From NCBI RefSeq assembly GCF_027579695.1, contig NC_083571.1, positions 39,555,943 to 39,619,942 on the forward strand: DNA of 64,000 nt, written 5' to 3'. Shown piece by piece: positions 41,609 through 52,739 of this stretch; positions within the stretch are counted from its first letter, which is position 1; the number at the start of each line of letters is the position of its first letter. The position numbers and the translations under genes are program-made. The DNA is from Neoarius graeffei. Taxonomy: Eukaryota; Chordata; Actinopteri; Siluriformes; Ariidae. The notes beneath the pieces are model-generated. The model ran no database searches and had not been told where the DNA came from. It saw only the letters and a list, made by a program, of their open reading frames with translations.

Positions 41609-44576
41609 CAGGGGTGCCCAATACGTCGATCGCGATCGACTGGTCGATCGCAGGGCCAATGAGAGTAGCTCACAGAACTCCGCAAGAAAAAAAACGGAAA
41701 AAAAAACCGCGCGTTTTCAGAAAAGCAATTCATCCTATCACATAATGATATTATAACGTGCCCGCTGATTGACGTGTAGACAGGCCAGTCTGCTGGCTGC
41801 TACAAAGTTTGTTACACCATTACCATAACAACCATAACATATCTCATAGCCTACTACAGACAAGCGCCAGTTGTTGCTTGCTTTCCTTTTACCACTGCAT
41901 TTTCGTTTTCGCTGTAGCTCGATTCGCTGTGTAGTAGCCTACAAAAAATGATTCGGAAATGAATGAGGGAGGTAAACAAATAAAAAAATCGAAGACTTAC
42001 CATTTCCATCAAGAATGGGAAGAGGACTTCTTGTTCACGATGTCACACTCGAAGTGTGTCTGTCTGATCTGTCAATCCAGCATTGCACTTCCAAAGAAAG
42101 GGAACGTAGAGAGACATTTTCGAATGGTTCATCGAACCTTTGATACTGACTTTCCTCCAAGCACTGAATTGAGAAAGAGAAAGGTGAGGGAGTTGAAGTC
42201 TCAGCTTCTTGGACAGCAGTCTCTTTTCACTCGGCCAACGTCGAAAGCCAAGGCCGCCACAGAGGCATCGTTCCGGGTGAGTCGCACGATCATTAGGCAC
42301 AAAAAGTGTTTCCAGGATGGAGTTATGGTGAAGGAAGCCTTCATCGAGGCATCAGATGCGTTGTTTAAAGACTTTAAAAACAAAACGGAAATAATGTCTG
42401 CAGTCAAAGCTGTTCAATTGACAGGAAATACAGTGACCAGGCGATGCGAAATGATGGGCGACAACTTAGTACAGCAGCTTGCTAAGGACATTGACTGTTG
42501 CGAGTGCTTCTCGTTACAGATGGACGAATCTACCGACATCACAGACAAAGCCCAGTTGTGCATTTTTATTCGGATGGTTCATGATATGACTGCAAAAGAG
42601 GAACTTTTAGCAGTTCTGCATATGAACGCACACACACGGGGGGAGGACATTTTTCAGATATTCAAAAACTTTATCGACAAGACTAAGATTCCAGTGTGCA
42701 AGTTGGTGTCTATCACCACGGACGGGGCGCCAGCCATGACAGGCAGGCGTAATGGATTTGTTGCCAAATGCCGAGAGGATGAAGCGTTTCCTGACTTTCT
42801 AAGTTACCATTGTATCATACACCAACAAGCGTTGTGTGCGAAAATGTTGAACATGAAAGAGATCATGGACGTAGCAACAAAAGTGGCCTGTTCTATCCGT
42901 GCAAAATCTCTCCAAAGACGACTCTTCCGCTTGCAGCTTGAGGAGGCTGACAGCGACCACACAGGACTACTGCTTCACACAGACGTAAGGTGGTTGAGTA
43001 GGGGGAAATTCCTGCAACGATTTCGCGATCTCCTTCCCGAGATAAAGCAGTTCCTTCAGGAGAAAAAACATGCAGAATACGAGCAACTTAATGATGATCG
43101 TTGGTTGCTTGATTTGGCGTTTTTAACGGATCTGTCAAACATGCTCAATGAGCTAAACGTGGAATTACAGGGCAAAGAGAAACTCGTGATCAATATGATA
43201 AGCACAGTGAATGCCTTCAAAGGAAAACTTAAACTGCTTTCTTCAAAGATCCAACGCAATGATCTGGGAAACTTTAGCAACCTTGCATCTGAGCTGAATA
43301 ATCAAGGAAAGGACTCAACGGAGTTTGACAGTGCATGTTATGCAGAACAGATTGACACCGTCCTGTCAGACTTTGACAGGAGATTTCAAGACTTCGCTCT
43401 ACTCGAGCCAGTTGCCATGTTCATGTGCTTCCCTTTTCGGGAGGATGCTGAGGTCGATGTCCTCGCTTCCAAAATCTCAACAATGTTTCAGCTCAGTTCT
43501 GCTGAAGTTGAGGATGAGATCTTGACACTGCAAGCAGACATTAACCTGAAGTCCAGGGCCAATGAACAGTTCTGGAGTTTGCTCACAGAAGAAAAGTATC
43601 CCAACATGAGAAAATGTGCAACATCTCTGACTGCAATGTTTGGGTCTACTTACTTGTGCGAGTCAGCCTTTTCACATATGAAAATTATAAAATCCAAATA
43701 CCGCTCCACCCTGACCGACGATCATTTGGAGGCGTGTCTGAGACTGGCTATCAGTAGCTATATCCCGGACTATGCATCCCTTGTTGACTCCATCCAATGC
43801 AAGTCATCATCTGAATAAGGTAGCCTACTGACCACTGATGTGAACATGCCCCTGTGTATGCACAAAAAAAAGACTACATGCATAAAGTTAATTGTCTGAA
43901 AGTTTCAATGTTTCAACAGTGAATTGTAGTGTGAGAGGGTGTGTAATGTAGGCCAATTGCCACTCTATGCATGTTAAAAAAAAGTCCTAGTTTTAAAAAA
44001 GTTCATTTTCAATGTGTGGACTTTGATCATAAATGTAGGCCTGAATTTTATGGGCAATGTAATGTGAACCTGCCACATGCAAAAAAAAAAAGGCTACATG
44101 CAATGTACACATAAAGTTAATTCATTGTCTGAAAGTTTCAGTTTGAACAGTGAGTTCTAGTATGAGAGTGTGTACTGTGGGCCAAATGCCTCTATCTATG
44201 TATGTATGTTAAAAGAAAATCGTAGTGTTAAAAAAAGTTACATTTCAATGTGTGGATTTTTTTTATCATAAATGTAGGCTACTAAATTGTATGAGCAATG
44301 TGATGTCACTGTGTATGAAATCACATGCTGATTAGTAGCCTCTATTGTGGATGTTACTGTTGTTATTTCCAGGGTTGGTATGGAAATAAAACTCAATCAT
44401 AAATGAATTCAGCTTGTGATTTAAATGTGAAACCTTAGTGAAATAGCCCGTATGACACTGTGTTAATTTTGGTATTGTAAATTTAAAAAAGACACGTAAT
44501 GTGCGTAGTTAGTAGATCATTCTGAGTCAGTCACTTAAAAGGTAGATCACCATTCAGAAAAGTGTGGGCACCCCTG
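41609..44576 (+). mobile_element. Apparently intact hAT transposon (Charlie-like ends)
   Basis: Terminal inverted repeats CAGGGGTGCCCA (41609) and TGGGCACCCCTG (44576; the printed right end is GTGGGCACCCCTG) are flanked by a perfect 8-base duplication GCCTTGAA (41601-41608, 44577-44584), as required for hAT. Subterminal CGATCGCGATCGACTGG is palindromic. One open transposase frame of 619 codons lies inside. Confidence 0.95.
41959..43818 (+). CDS. hAT transposase, full-length open frame
   Basis: 619 codons from MNEGGKQIKKSKTYHFHQEW. An N-terminal BED-type zinc finger (CVCLICQSSIALPKKGNVER, HFRMVH; residues about 33-60) binds the ends. The catalytic core shows FSLQMDESTDITDKAQ (first acid), KLVSITTDGAPAMTG (second) and LLLHTDVRWLSRGKFLQRF with the hAT RW motif. 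The C-terminus has the dimerisation block GSTYLCESAFSHMKIIKSKY. No stop or frameshift was seen, and the ends and target duplication are intact, so it may be recently active. It is related to domesticated hAT genes such as GTF2IRD2, FAM200 and ZBED5. The start is the first ATG in frame with the finger. Confidence 0.93.
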   Translation: MNEGGKQIKKSKTYHFHQEWEEDFLFTMSHSKCVCLICQSSIALPKKGNVERHFRMVHRTFDTDFPPSTELRKRKVRELKSQLLGQQSLFTRPTSKAKAATEASFRVSRTIIRHKKCFQDGVMVKEAFIEASDALFKDFKNKTEIMSAVKAVQLTGNTVTRRCEMMGDNLVQQLAKDIDCCECFSLQMDESTDITDKAQLCIFIRMVHDMTAKEELLAVLHMNAHTRGEDIFQIFKNFIDKTKIPVCKLVSITTDGAPAMTGRRNGFVAKCREDEAFPDFLSYHCIIHQQALCAKMLNMKEIMDVATKVACSIRAKSLQRRLFRLQLEEADSDHTGLLLHTDVRWLSRGKFLQRFRDLLPEIKQFLQEKKHAEYEQLNDDRWLLDLAFLTDLSNMLNELNVELQGKEKLVINMISTVNAFKGKLKLLSSKIQRNDLGNFSNLASELNNQGKDSTEFDSACYAEQIDTVLSDFDRRFQDFALLEPVAMFMCFPFREDAEVDVLASKISTMFQLSSAEVEDEILTLQADINLKSRANEQFWSLLTEEKYPNMRKCATSLTAMFGSTYLCESAFSHMKIIKSKYRSTLTDDHLEACLRLAISSYIPDYASLVDSIQCKSSSE

Positions 44577-45900
44577 GCCTTGAAACTGTGTCTCAGATAA
44601 ACCCAGTTTTCCATTTTTCTCACCTATGGTTCACGGTGAAGGGCTTCAGCCTTTTTAATTGTACCCTCCAATTCTCTGCCTCGTATTGTTTTATTCCCCT
44701 AAACTTTGGGACCACTGTTACAGAGCTGACATGGTGGCAGGAAGTTTTGGATGGGGGGGGCGACATGTTACTCGCCGAAGATGCGGCAAATCTAGGGGGG
44801 TCCGGGGTCATGCTCCCCCGTTAAATTTTGGAATTTTTAACCCTCTAAAACACTATTTCCTGCATTTTGAGAGGCAAATTTTGGTGGAGTAAAGCTAAGT
44901 TTAATGATTCTATTAGAGTACATCTCAAATATTTCAATGATTAGGTCAAATAGCCTTGGAAAATTTGAATAAACACATAATAATACCTAAAAAACGATCA
45001 CATTTCTCGGCAATCCTGTTTTGACTGAGGAATAAGCCCGTGAAAGTAATATTCCCGATCCTTCAAGGACCGCTGTCAGCTCCTGGGAAATCCAACTGAC
45101 TGGTAATGACCAGTCGTGACCCCAGATCGGGTGCAAATTAATTTTTTTTTATGTTTGTTGCATATTTTTCTAATCAAAACTGTGTGATATTGGTGCATTG
45201 AAGCATGTATGTATGACATATGGGGCTGTATCGGTAAACTGGAAAAACTACATTCCCTTAGTTTTCTCATGGATTCCCCCCCACACACACACACAAAAAC
45301 AAAACACAAGAAAATTTGTCCTCATCTTGTTAAATTAATGAGCTAATAGATTAAATACCTTCTCAGCTATGTGGTATAAAGCAAGAGCACGAATAACTGT
45401 CTTTCCTTTAGTCTTCAGTGCAAGTAAAGAGTCATTCATTTCTTGGTTTGCGAAATTTGACTTGGGATGTTAAAAAAAATTATACTGAAAACTTACCTTG
45501 TTATTGTCAAGCAACTTGGGTGCCTTTGTTGAGCTCAAAATGTTTGCAATGGATATTTGTCTGAAACTCCTCTTCATACTGATTTTCAGTGAGTGGTCAG
45601 GGCAGCAAGCGAATTCATGTAGATCTAGAGCAGCATCAAGTTTTTGGGCGCCCAAAACTGCTTGTACGCCTCGTGAACGCTATCTAGCCATCCGGACAGG
45701 ACACGAGTTATCAGTCAGATACAAATGTAGTGACACTGTCATAGCCTTGCTGTCACAGGGTCCCCGCTTTGGCACGAGTACCCAAGGAGATCAGACATGG
45801 CTAGACAGTTGCCACAGCAACGGGTTAATTAGTCCACAGAATATTCATAAATCAGCTTGTCTACTAAAAGTGATGGGTTTTGTACTTCTGCGTAAGCCAA
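44577..45900 (+). other. Last camk2d intron, unidentified repeat-like sequence
   Basis: The hAT landed in older DNA (tails GCCTTGAAACTG). 44720-44830 has G-runs (GATGGGGGGGGCGAC, TAGGGGGGTCCGG). A 151-codon frame at 45498-45953 has no recognisable motif and no obvious splice setting. No gene can be supported. Confidence 0.4.
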
Positions 45901-45904
45901 ATAA

Positions 45905-45960
45905 GGAAAATCCCAGGAAGCGGAGGCAATCAGTGACGTCAGGGCCAGGCTAATTTGCAT
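45905..45960 (+). promoter_or_regulatory. Cluster of promoter-type motifs upstream of the proteasome-like exon
   Basis: GGAAAATCCC (kappaB-like, 45905-45914), TGACGTCA (CRE, 45934-45941) and ATTTGCAT (octamer, 45953-45960) occur within 56 bases, about 270-330 bases before the ATG at 46232. The cluster is suggestive, not proof, of promoter function. Confidence 0.4.
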
Positions 45961-46231
45961 CGATTTTGGTGTGAATGGGTACTACCAACTTACAGTACAA
46001 AGGGATGCCGCCGGGATGAAGGGATGCAGCAGGATTTAATAAGGGAAAACAAAGGCGCACAGCGGGCTGTTTATTCACACAACTCTCTCCTTTTCTTCCT
46101 TGTAAATAGTCAAAGGACTCCCATCGTAACTTGGGGGGGCACATAATTTTCTGCTGCCACCACTGCAGAAGGAAAGTGTGTTCCACTGAGCTCTAGCGCC
46201 GGGCCATTTCTGGGAAATAAGAGTTTCAGTC

Positions 46232-46293
46232 ATGGCGACAGCGTGTGTATGTCAGCCTCGGTTCGGAGGTTTCAGTTTTGAAAACTGTAAGAG
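46232..46293 (+). CDS. Isolated first exon like proteasome subunit beta-7/beta-10
   Basis: ATG-led 62 bases encode MATACVCQPRFGGFSFENCK and end AG/GTAAGAG in phase 2. GGFSFENC(K/Q)R is the hallmark start of the beta-2-type proteasome propeptide (PSMB7 GGFSFDNCRR; PSMB10 PRGGFSFENCQR), and as I recall PSMB7 exon 1 also ends within an Arg codon in this phase. No following exons (TGTTIAGVV or GADTRAT) were found in the window. It is probably a transduplicated or relict exon in the last camk2d intron; alternatively its gene continues by an unseen exon. Function unknown. Confidence 0.55.
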
Positions 46294-47014
46294 GTAAGAG
46301 TAGAATAATATAAAGTACAGACACTTGGTATATTTTATTTTTGTGGTTTTTAAATTGTTCATTTTTGGATTACGCTTCATTTTTGTGGCTACTGCTTCAG
46401 TGAGTAAATATGCTATATTTACTGTATGGACATGGGATCAGAAAACAATTTTATTTATAATCAGTAGCCACATGTACCCATAGGGTACCTTTTTTAATTT
46501 TTTTTCATGATATCTTTCTTCATTTTCATCATAAGTGCTACCGGATGAGGTTTGTTTTGCCTGACAACACTTGTTTTTGAAACGTGTTGTATTTCTGAAA
46601 TGCAGGAATGGATGTACATTAACAAATGAAATGAAGTTGACCAACAAAACATGAAATATCTTGGGTTCATTCTGACTGCAATGAAATACGAGTCAAAGTG
46701 CATTTACAAATCACTGCTTTCTTTTTTTATTTGCATTTTACCCACCAACCCGTTTTCTGATTTGGGGTTGTGATAATTTCTAAGGAATAACACACCTCAG
46801 GCAGCGCTGTTGTATAAATATAATCGATGATGCTGAAGTTGATTTTTTCCCTCGAACAGCATGTCCTTAAATGTTTTATTTCTCTTATACCACAGCAATT
46901 TTTTCCCCATTACATGTTTGTATTTATTAAAGAATGACACAACATATTTTTACTTTTATAGTTCCATATAATGTGGATTGTCAATGACACTCCTGATCTT
47001 GACCCAATCTCACA

Positions 47015-47052
<38 letters not shown>

Positions 47053-47065
47053 GTGTGTGTGTTAG
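46294..47065 (+). other. Last camk2d intron, no gene seen
   Basis: AT-rich. A (TC)n tract at about 47016-47048 followed by GTGCGTGTGTGTG leads into the acceptor of the last coding exon. Confidence 0.6.
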
Positions 47066-47295
47066 CTCTGTCAAAGGGCACTAAACCGGTTCACACTATC
47101 CTGTTAAACCCTCATGTCCACCTGATCGGCGAGGATGCTGCGTGCATCGCATACATCCGTCTCACACAGTATTTAGACTCCGGTCGTCCGAGAACCGCTC
47201 AGTCTGAGGAGACACGAGTGTGGCATCGCCGTGACGGGAAGTGGCAGAACATCCACTACCACCGCTCTGGAGCACCCAGCGCCAAGTATCAATAA
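47066..47295 (+). CDS. camk2d: CaM kinase II association-domain exon 3 and C-terminus
   Basis: From TGTTAG/CTCTG, phase 1 in: [20 protein letters not shown], then [20 protein letters not shown], then [20 protein letters not shown] and SGAPS. ALSK (after FEH) and HTI(I/L)LNPHVHL match delta best. Read straight through it ends AKYQ and a stop at 47293-47295. A donor-like AA/GTATCA after 47285 would instead join the acceptor at 47455, giving a stop after one residue. This is the core of the hub domain. Confidence 0.93.
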
Positions 47296-47579
47296 CTCAT
47301 CACCAATAATCCATCATTAATAATCACTAGTAATCAATAATGAATTATTAATAACCAATAATCAGCTCTGTTACACTCCCCCTGCTTCACAACTTGTGTC
47401 CATTGTCTGTATAAAACACTCTGCTCTGTGTGTGTGTGTGTGTGTGTGTTGCAGCTGAAGTGAGCCTGCCTGTGTATGATGAGCTGGAGGCCATGCCCAC
47501 TGCACCAACCCACTGCAAGCCCCTCCCCCTCATTAACATATCACTGCACATGGACCAGGGATTTGAAAGACATCACAAT

Positions 47580-47683
<104 letters not shown>

Positions 47684-47882
47684 GAAAATGATAAAAAGGT
47701 GTTTTTTTATCAATTAATTTTAAGTTTTGCTTATAATGACATGAACATTAACATAAATCTGTATGTGTTGTTATGGTGATGTACGTGATTGTTAAACAAA
47801 TTACAAACAAACTTACAGAAAAATGCAGACTTATAGCTTTGTTTACACACACATAGTGTTTATTAATGCGATTATATACATT

Positions 47883-47888
47883 AATAAA
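47883..47888 (+). terminator. Candidate camk2d polyadenylation signal
   Basis: AATAAA in TTAATAAAAGTC, about 590 bases after the stop codon. Assigned by motif and position only. Confidence 0.4.
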
Positions 47889-48894
47889 AGTCTACATGCT
47901 GTGAGAATGTAGCACAAAGAGCACATGAGCTGTGCATGCAGATTATTATAGACCTCATTATGTTAACTGATGTTTATTCATGTCTAATCTTAATGTTTAT
48001 GGGTCCAAGCACATGTTTTTTGTTAGAATTCTTCTTCCTATTATTGTTATTATTATAATTGTTGTTGTTGGTGTTGTTGTTGTTGTTGTTAGCAATAGTA
48101 TTGTAGTATCTTTCTTTTTCTGTGTTGAAGCACAGTGAGGAGTAAAATTGTAAAGTGTAGAAATGTAGCAGGATGGCGATGTGTCCAATCCAATCCACAC
48201 AAGATGGTAGATTTTGACCATTTGGCCCCACCCACTTTAATTGTGAATTATTGTTATCTCTGCTTTATTTGGTTTACAACATCTACAAATCAAAAATAAT
48301 GAAACGACATTTGATTGGCTGAACTGTATGTATGTGATACTGACATTGGGCGTGGCTCTGTAATCTGGGGTCCATGTGTGGATCAGTGCTCAGACCCCAG
48401 TGATTGCTGCTTATGACTGTATTTATGATAATTTACATTTCTCTTCATGTTCATTTATTCTTATATTTTTTTGTATCATTAACAGCTTCATTTTCCTCAT
48501 GTACCTCCTGCAGTGCATTATGGGAATTTATTTATTTATTTATTTATTCAAGGTTGTTAATGACATCACTGTGTACATATGTTTATTATAATGATGTACG
48601 AAGCGTGAAAGCTGATTGGTTATTGTGGTTTTACTGGCACAAGGACAGGGTTTAAGTGTTGAGGTGATGTGATGAGTGATGTCACAACCGAACGGTCTTC
48701 CTCAAGGAGAAACCTCAGCATTGCTCAACTATGCCAATCATCACTTTGTAGAGTATTATTATTGTTGTTGTTGTTGTTGTTGTTGTTAATTGCTCTGCTG
48801 AAACTTCTCTATAGAGAAAATAGAAAATGTTATCACCATGACAACATTTAGTGATTTAACATTTAAGTATATCTACAGTAATAAAATTCTGATG

Positions 48895-50560
48895 TTAACT
48901 TGCCTCTGTCTGTGAAAGAGAACTGTCTGTCTGACAGTGTGTCTGTGACAGAAAGACCTGTCTGTCTGACAATGCCTGTGACAGAAAGACCTGTCTGTGA
49001 CAGTGTGTCTGTGAGAGACCTGTCTGATACTGTCTGTGAAAGAAAGACCTGTCTGTCTGACAGTGTGTCTGTGAGAGAAAGACTTGTCTGTCTGACAATG
49101 TGTCTGTGAGAGAGAGACCTGCCTGGCAGTGTGTCTGTGAGAGAGAGACCTGTCTGTCTGGCAGTGTGTCTGTGAGAGAAAGACCTGTCTGTCTGACAGT
49201 GTGTCTGTGAGAGAAAGCCCTGTCTCTCTGACAGTGTGTCTCTGAGGAAGAGTCCTATCTGTCTGATAGTGTGTCTGTGAGAGACCTGTCTGACAGTGTG
49301 TCTGTGAGAGAGACCTGTCTGACAGTGTGTCTGTGAGAGAGACCTGTCTGTCTGACAGTGTGTCTGTGAGCGAAAGACTTGTCTGTCTGACAGTGTGTCT
49401 GTGAGAGAGAGACTTGTCTGGCAGTGTGTCTGTGAGAGAGAGAGACCTGTCTGTCTGGCAGTGTGTCTGTGAGAGAAAGACCTGTCTGTCTGACAGTGTG
49501 TCTGTGAGAGAAAGACCTGTCTCTCTAACAGTGTGTCTCTGAATAAGAGTCCTATCTGTCTGATAGTGTGTCTGTGAGAGTCCTGTCTGTCTGACACTGT
49601 GTCTGTGAGAGAAAGGCCTGTCTCTCTGACGGTGTGTCTGTGAGGAAGAGACCTATCTGTCTCATAGTGTGTCTGTGAGAGACCTGTCTGTCTGACAGTG
49701 TCTGTGAGAGAGAGACCTGTCTGTCTGAGTGTCTGTGAAAGAGACCTGTCTGTCTGAGAGTGTCTGTGAGAGAAAGACCTGTCTGTCTGACAGTGTCTGT
49801 GAAAGAGACCTGTCTGACTGACTGTATCTGTAAGAGAAAGATCTGTCGGTCTGACAGTGTGTCTGTGAGAGCAACCTGTCTGTCTGACAGTGTGTCTCTG
49901 AAAGACCTGTCTGTCTGACACTGTCTGTGAGAGAAAGACCTGTCTCTCTGACAGTGTGTCTGTGAGGAAGAGACCTGTCTGTCTGACAGTGTGTCTGTGA
50001 GAGAGAGATCTGTCTGTCTGTGAGAGAAAGACCTGTCTGTCTGACAGTGTGTCTGTGACAGAAAGACCTGTCTGTCTGACAATGCCTGTGACAGAAAGAC
50101 CTGTCTGTGACAGTGTGTCTGTGAGAGAAAGACATGTCTGTCTGACAGTGTGTCTGTGAGAGAGACCTGTCTGTCTGACTGTATCTGTGAGAGAAAGACC
50201 TGTCTGTCTGACAGTGTGTCTGTTCGAGAGAGACCTGCCTGGCAGTGTGTCTGTGAGAGACCTGTCTGTCTGACAGTGCGTCTGTGAGAGAGACCTGTCT
50301 GTCTGACAGTGTATCTGTGAGAGAAAGACCTGTCTGTCTGACAGTGTGTCTGTGAGAGAAAGACCTGTCTCTCTGACAGTGTGTCTGTGTGAGAGAGACC
50401 TATCTGTCTGATAGTGTGTCTGTGAGAGACTTGTCTGTCTGACAGTGTATCTGTGAGAGAGACCTGCCTGTCTGACAGTGTGTCTGTGAGAGAGAGACCT
50501 GTCTGAGTGTCTGTGAAAGAGACCTGTCTGTCTGACACTGTGTCTGTGAGTGAAAGACCT
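48895..50560. repeat. 1.7 kb minisatellite, about 35-bp unit (CTGTCTGTCTGACAGTGTGT)
   Basis: Units of CTGTCTGTCTGACAGTGTG + TCTGTGAGAGAAAGAC, with length variants, repeat between the camk2d and ank2 3' ends. Each unit holds a CTGTC...GACAG inverted pair. Blocks recur at a larger scale: the stretch with ACAATGCCTGTGACAGAAAG appears at 48969 and again near 50080. The long His/Thr/Gln/Ser frames on the - strand are period artefacts. Confidence 0.95.
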
Positions 50561-50569
50561 GTCTATCGG

Positions 50570-52289
50570 ACTGTCTGTTGAATTTTGTCTTTAAATTTTT
50601 GAAGAAATCAGATGACAGAAATCAGATGATGCTTTGATAAATGTTTTAATTTCAGCTGCGCGCCCACACACACACACACACACACACACAGGCATTGTAC
50701 AGTGATTAATGCTCTATAATAAACTAGAACACATGCTGTTTATAGAATTTATTAGAATTCTAATAATCAGGTGTTAATGAGAATCACAGTGAAACAAAGC
50801 AGCAGGTTAAAGTCACACACACACACACACACACACACACAGATCTTATTTCTTCAGGATTAAGGGAACAGATTAGTGGTGATGATTCTGTAACCACAGT
50901 TTCATATCTGCTACATTTTTAAAACAAACTCTTTATTCCCTGTTACAATACTGTCACATGTCCCCTTGTACACTTCCTCTAGTCCATGCCCCCTAGCCCA
51001 CTTCCCTTTAAAACAAGTGCCTTGGCATTATTTATTGTGAACTGATTGTTGAGTCACTGTGGACTTCAGCACATCTTATCCAAAATTCTTTCCTGCAGTC
51101 TTAAAATTTCTTTACTTCTTCTTCTTCAAAGTTTCAGATTGTTATTAGCGGTTAGCTTGTTGGATCGTGATGCACATTTCTGAGCCGTGAAGGGAAAAGT
51201 GGGCAAGGGTGTGTCTTAAACAGTATTAAAACAGGGTGTGAAGTACACAACAAGCAATGATAATAACACTACTACACAGACAGAGTGAGACAGGAACAAC
51301 AGACAGACAGGTGAATTTAAATACCATGGATATAATAAGTTATTATTAAGTGACTGGTGCTAATTAGGCTAATGCTAATTTCACTTGAAGTGGTTAACGT
51401 GGTTATTATATACAGATTAGCATGATGTCACTGAGTGATGATGTCACTGAGTGATGATGTCACTGAGTGATGATGCCACTGAGGCGAGATTCAGGAACAT
51501 GATTAGCTGAGGTTTTATAAATAACAGGACACAGTGTTGTTGGATGCCAATGTATGATGCAGGATGTAAATATTATAGATATTTCGATAATAGAGATATG
51601 TTCCATGATGATAAACAAAACAAACATCCTGAAAGATTCTCAGTGAGGATGTTGTATCACTACATCATGGTGAGTATCATAATAATCACGCTAATTTAAT
51701 CAATAAAACACTGGCTAACTGTTTATTAAAGCTGAGTTTCAATAAGCTAACCAGTAATATTAGTTTATCCCAAATAGCTAACTAGTATCTCCATGAGGTA
51801 ATAAATATGCCAGCTGGCTCGCATTACAGCAAGAGGCTTCATTAGAGGAGCGAATCATAACCATAAAGAGCGAGTGAGCAGTTTCGCTCCATTTTCTCTG
51901 AGTGTGTTGCTTCTTCGGTTCCTTCTATAATGATGACATCATTGGGGAGCGCCATGAGTACGTTTTTAATTTGGATCTTTTTTTAGAACTTAACCACAAT
52001 AAATAAATAAATAAATAAATAACACAGGGAGTGCTAAAAAAAAAAAAGATAAATGAACCTAGTAGACAAAGAAGATGTAAGCAAACAACATCAAAGCAGG
52101 AAGACCTGTAAAACAGGAAGTAAGGAGAGAGAGAGAGAGAGAGAGAGAGGTGCATTCTGGGATTGCTTGAGCATTCTTAGTGCAGAGATAGGAGGGGAAA
52201 AATAGAGGAAAGGTTCATTATTATTCCTCTAAATGACACAGCATGATGCTGAAGGTCATCATCATGGTGATAGAGGTCATACGTATGTC
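50570..52289 (-). other. ank2 3' UTR and intergenic DNA
   Basis: (CA)n tracts at about 50668-50690 and 50815-50841. Three tandem copies of TGATGTCACTGAGTGA lie at 51424-51475. (AATA)n is at about 51998-52021 and (GA)n at 52120-52149. - strand AATAAA (51727 down to 51722) is a possible polyadenylation signal 560 bases after the ank2 stop. Confidence 0.5.
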
Positions 52290-52364
52290 CTATACACCTG
52301 CTTCCTTCATCCTGCACCCTTCAGTGAAGTCCACTTCAGAGAACTCGTGTTCTTCATCCTCGCC
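52290..52364 (-). CDS. ank2: Ankyrin-2-like, last coding exon
   Basis: - strand acceptor TCTTCCCCAG then 24 codons GEDEEHEFSEVDFTEGCRMK + EAGV and TAG at 52292-52290. It joins the previous exon in phase 0. The acidic ending fits the tail of vertebrate ankyrin C-terminal domains. Confidence 0.7.
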   Translation of the reverse strand, partial: GEDEEHEFSEVDFTEGCRMKEAGV

Positions 52365-52435
52365 CTGGGGAAGAGAGAACCAGGGTGAGCATCATGATAC
52401 TGTTAATGATAAAAGAGATTACACTGACAGCTCAC

Positions 52436-52579
52436 CTGTGTGATGTCATCATGGGCAGTGGCCAGGTGTGTGTCCAGGTGAGTTTTTTCAAAATGTTTTC
52501 CAGTGTCACTGACCATCTCACTGACTGTTGTGCTGACCACTCGAACCTCAGCAGCCTCATGCTGCTCAGTAAACGTCAC
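52436..52579 (-). CDS. ank2: Ankyrin-2-like C-terminal domain exon
   Basis: 48 codons, phase 0 at both ends: VTFTEQHEAAEVRVVSTTVS, then EMVSDTGKHFEKTHLDTHLA, then TAHDDITQ. The pattern (VTxxE, VVxTTV, EKHxxDxxLAT, DD) parallels the end of long-form mammalian ankyrins (EVTLSEP, VVKTTIV, MEKHLGDSSLATDL). That alignment is from memory and is the main evidence for ankyrin. Confidence 0.75.
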
Positions 52580-52739
52580 CTGAACAAGTCAGCCAATCAG
52601 TTCGTTATCCAATCAGAATGAAGAACATTTTCCAATTCGAGCGAAGAACATTATCCAATCAGAATAAAGCTTATTATCCAATCAGAATAAAGAACATTAT
52701 CTAGTCAGAATGAACAGAGATGTAACGAAACACATATAC
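52580..52739 (-). repeat. Short tandem CCAATCAGAATAAAGAACATTAT repeats in an ank2 intron
   Basis: ATCCAATCAGAAT(A/G)AAG recurs about five times with 28- to 30-base spacing. A related array is in the intron at 57730-57900. Confidence 0.7.

Noticed and set aside
45498..45953. 151-codon + strand open frame
   Set aside because: No recognisable motif, biased composition changes along its length, and it lies in repeat-rich intron; insufficient support for a gene.
46600..46660. A second exon for the proteasome-like fragment (AG/GAATGGATG near 46611)
   Set aside because: It would continue with Arg-Asn but then reads GCTLTNEMK and a stop, unlike the conserved propeptide and TGTT start of the mature subunit.
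48863..50538. Two - strand frames of over 320 codons rich in Arg/Gln/Thr/Asp
   Set aside because: Periodic translation of the 35-bp minisatellite, including repeated SDRQVF and TDTLSD words; not a gene.
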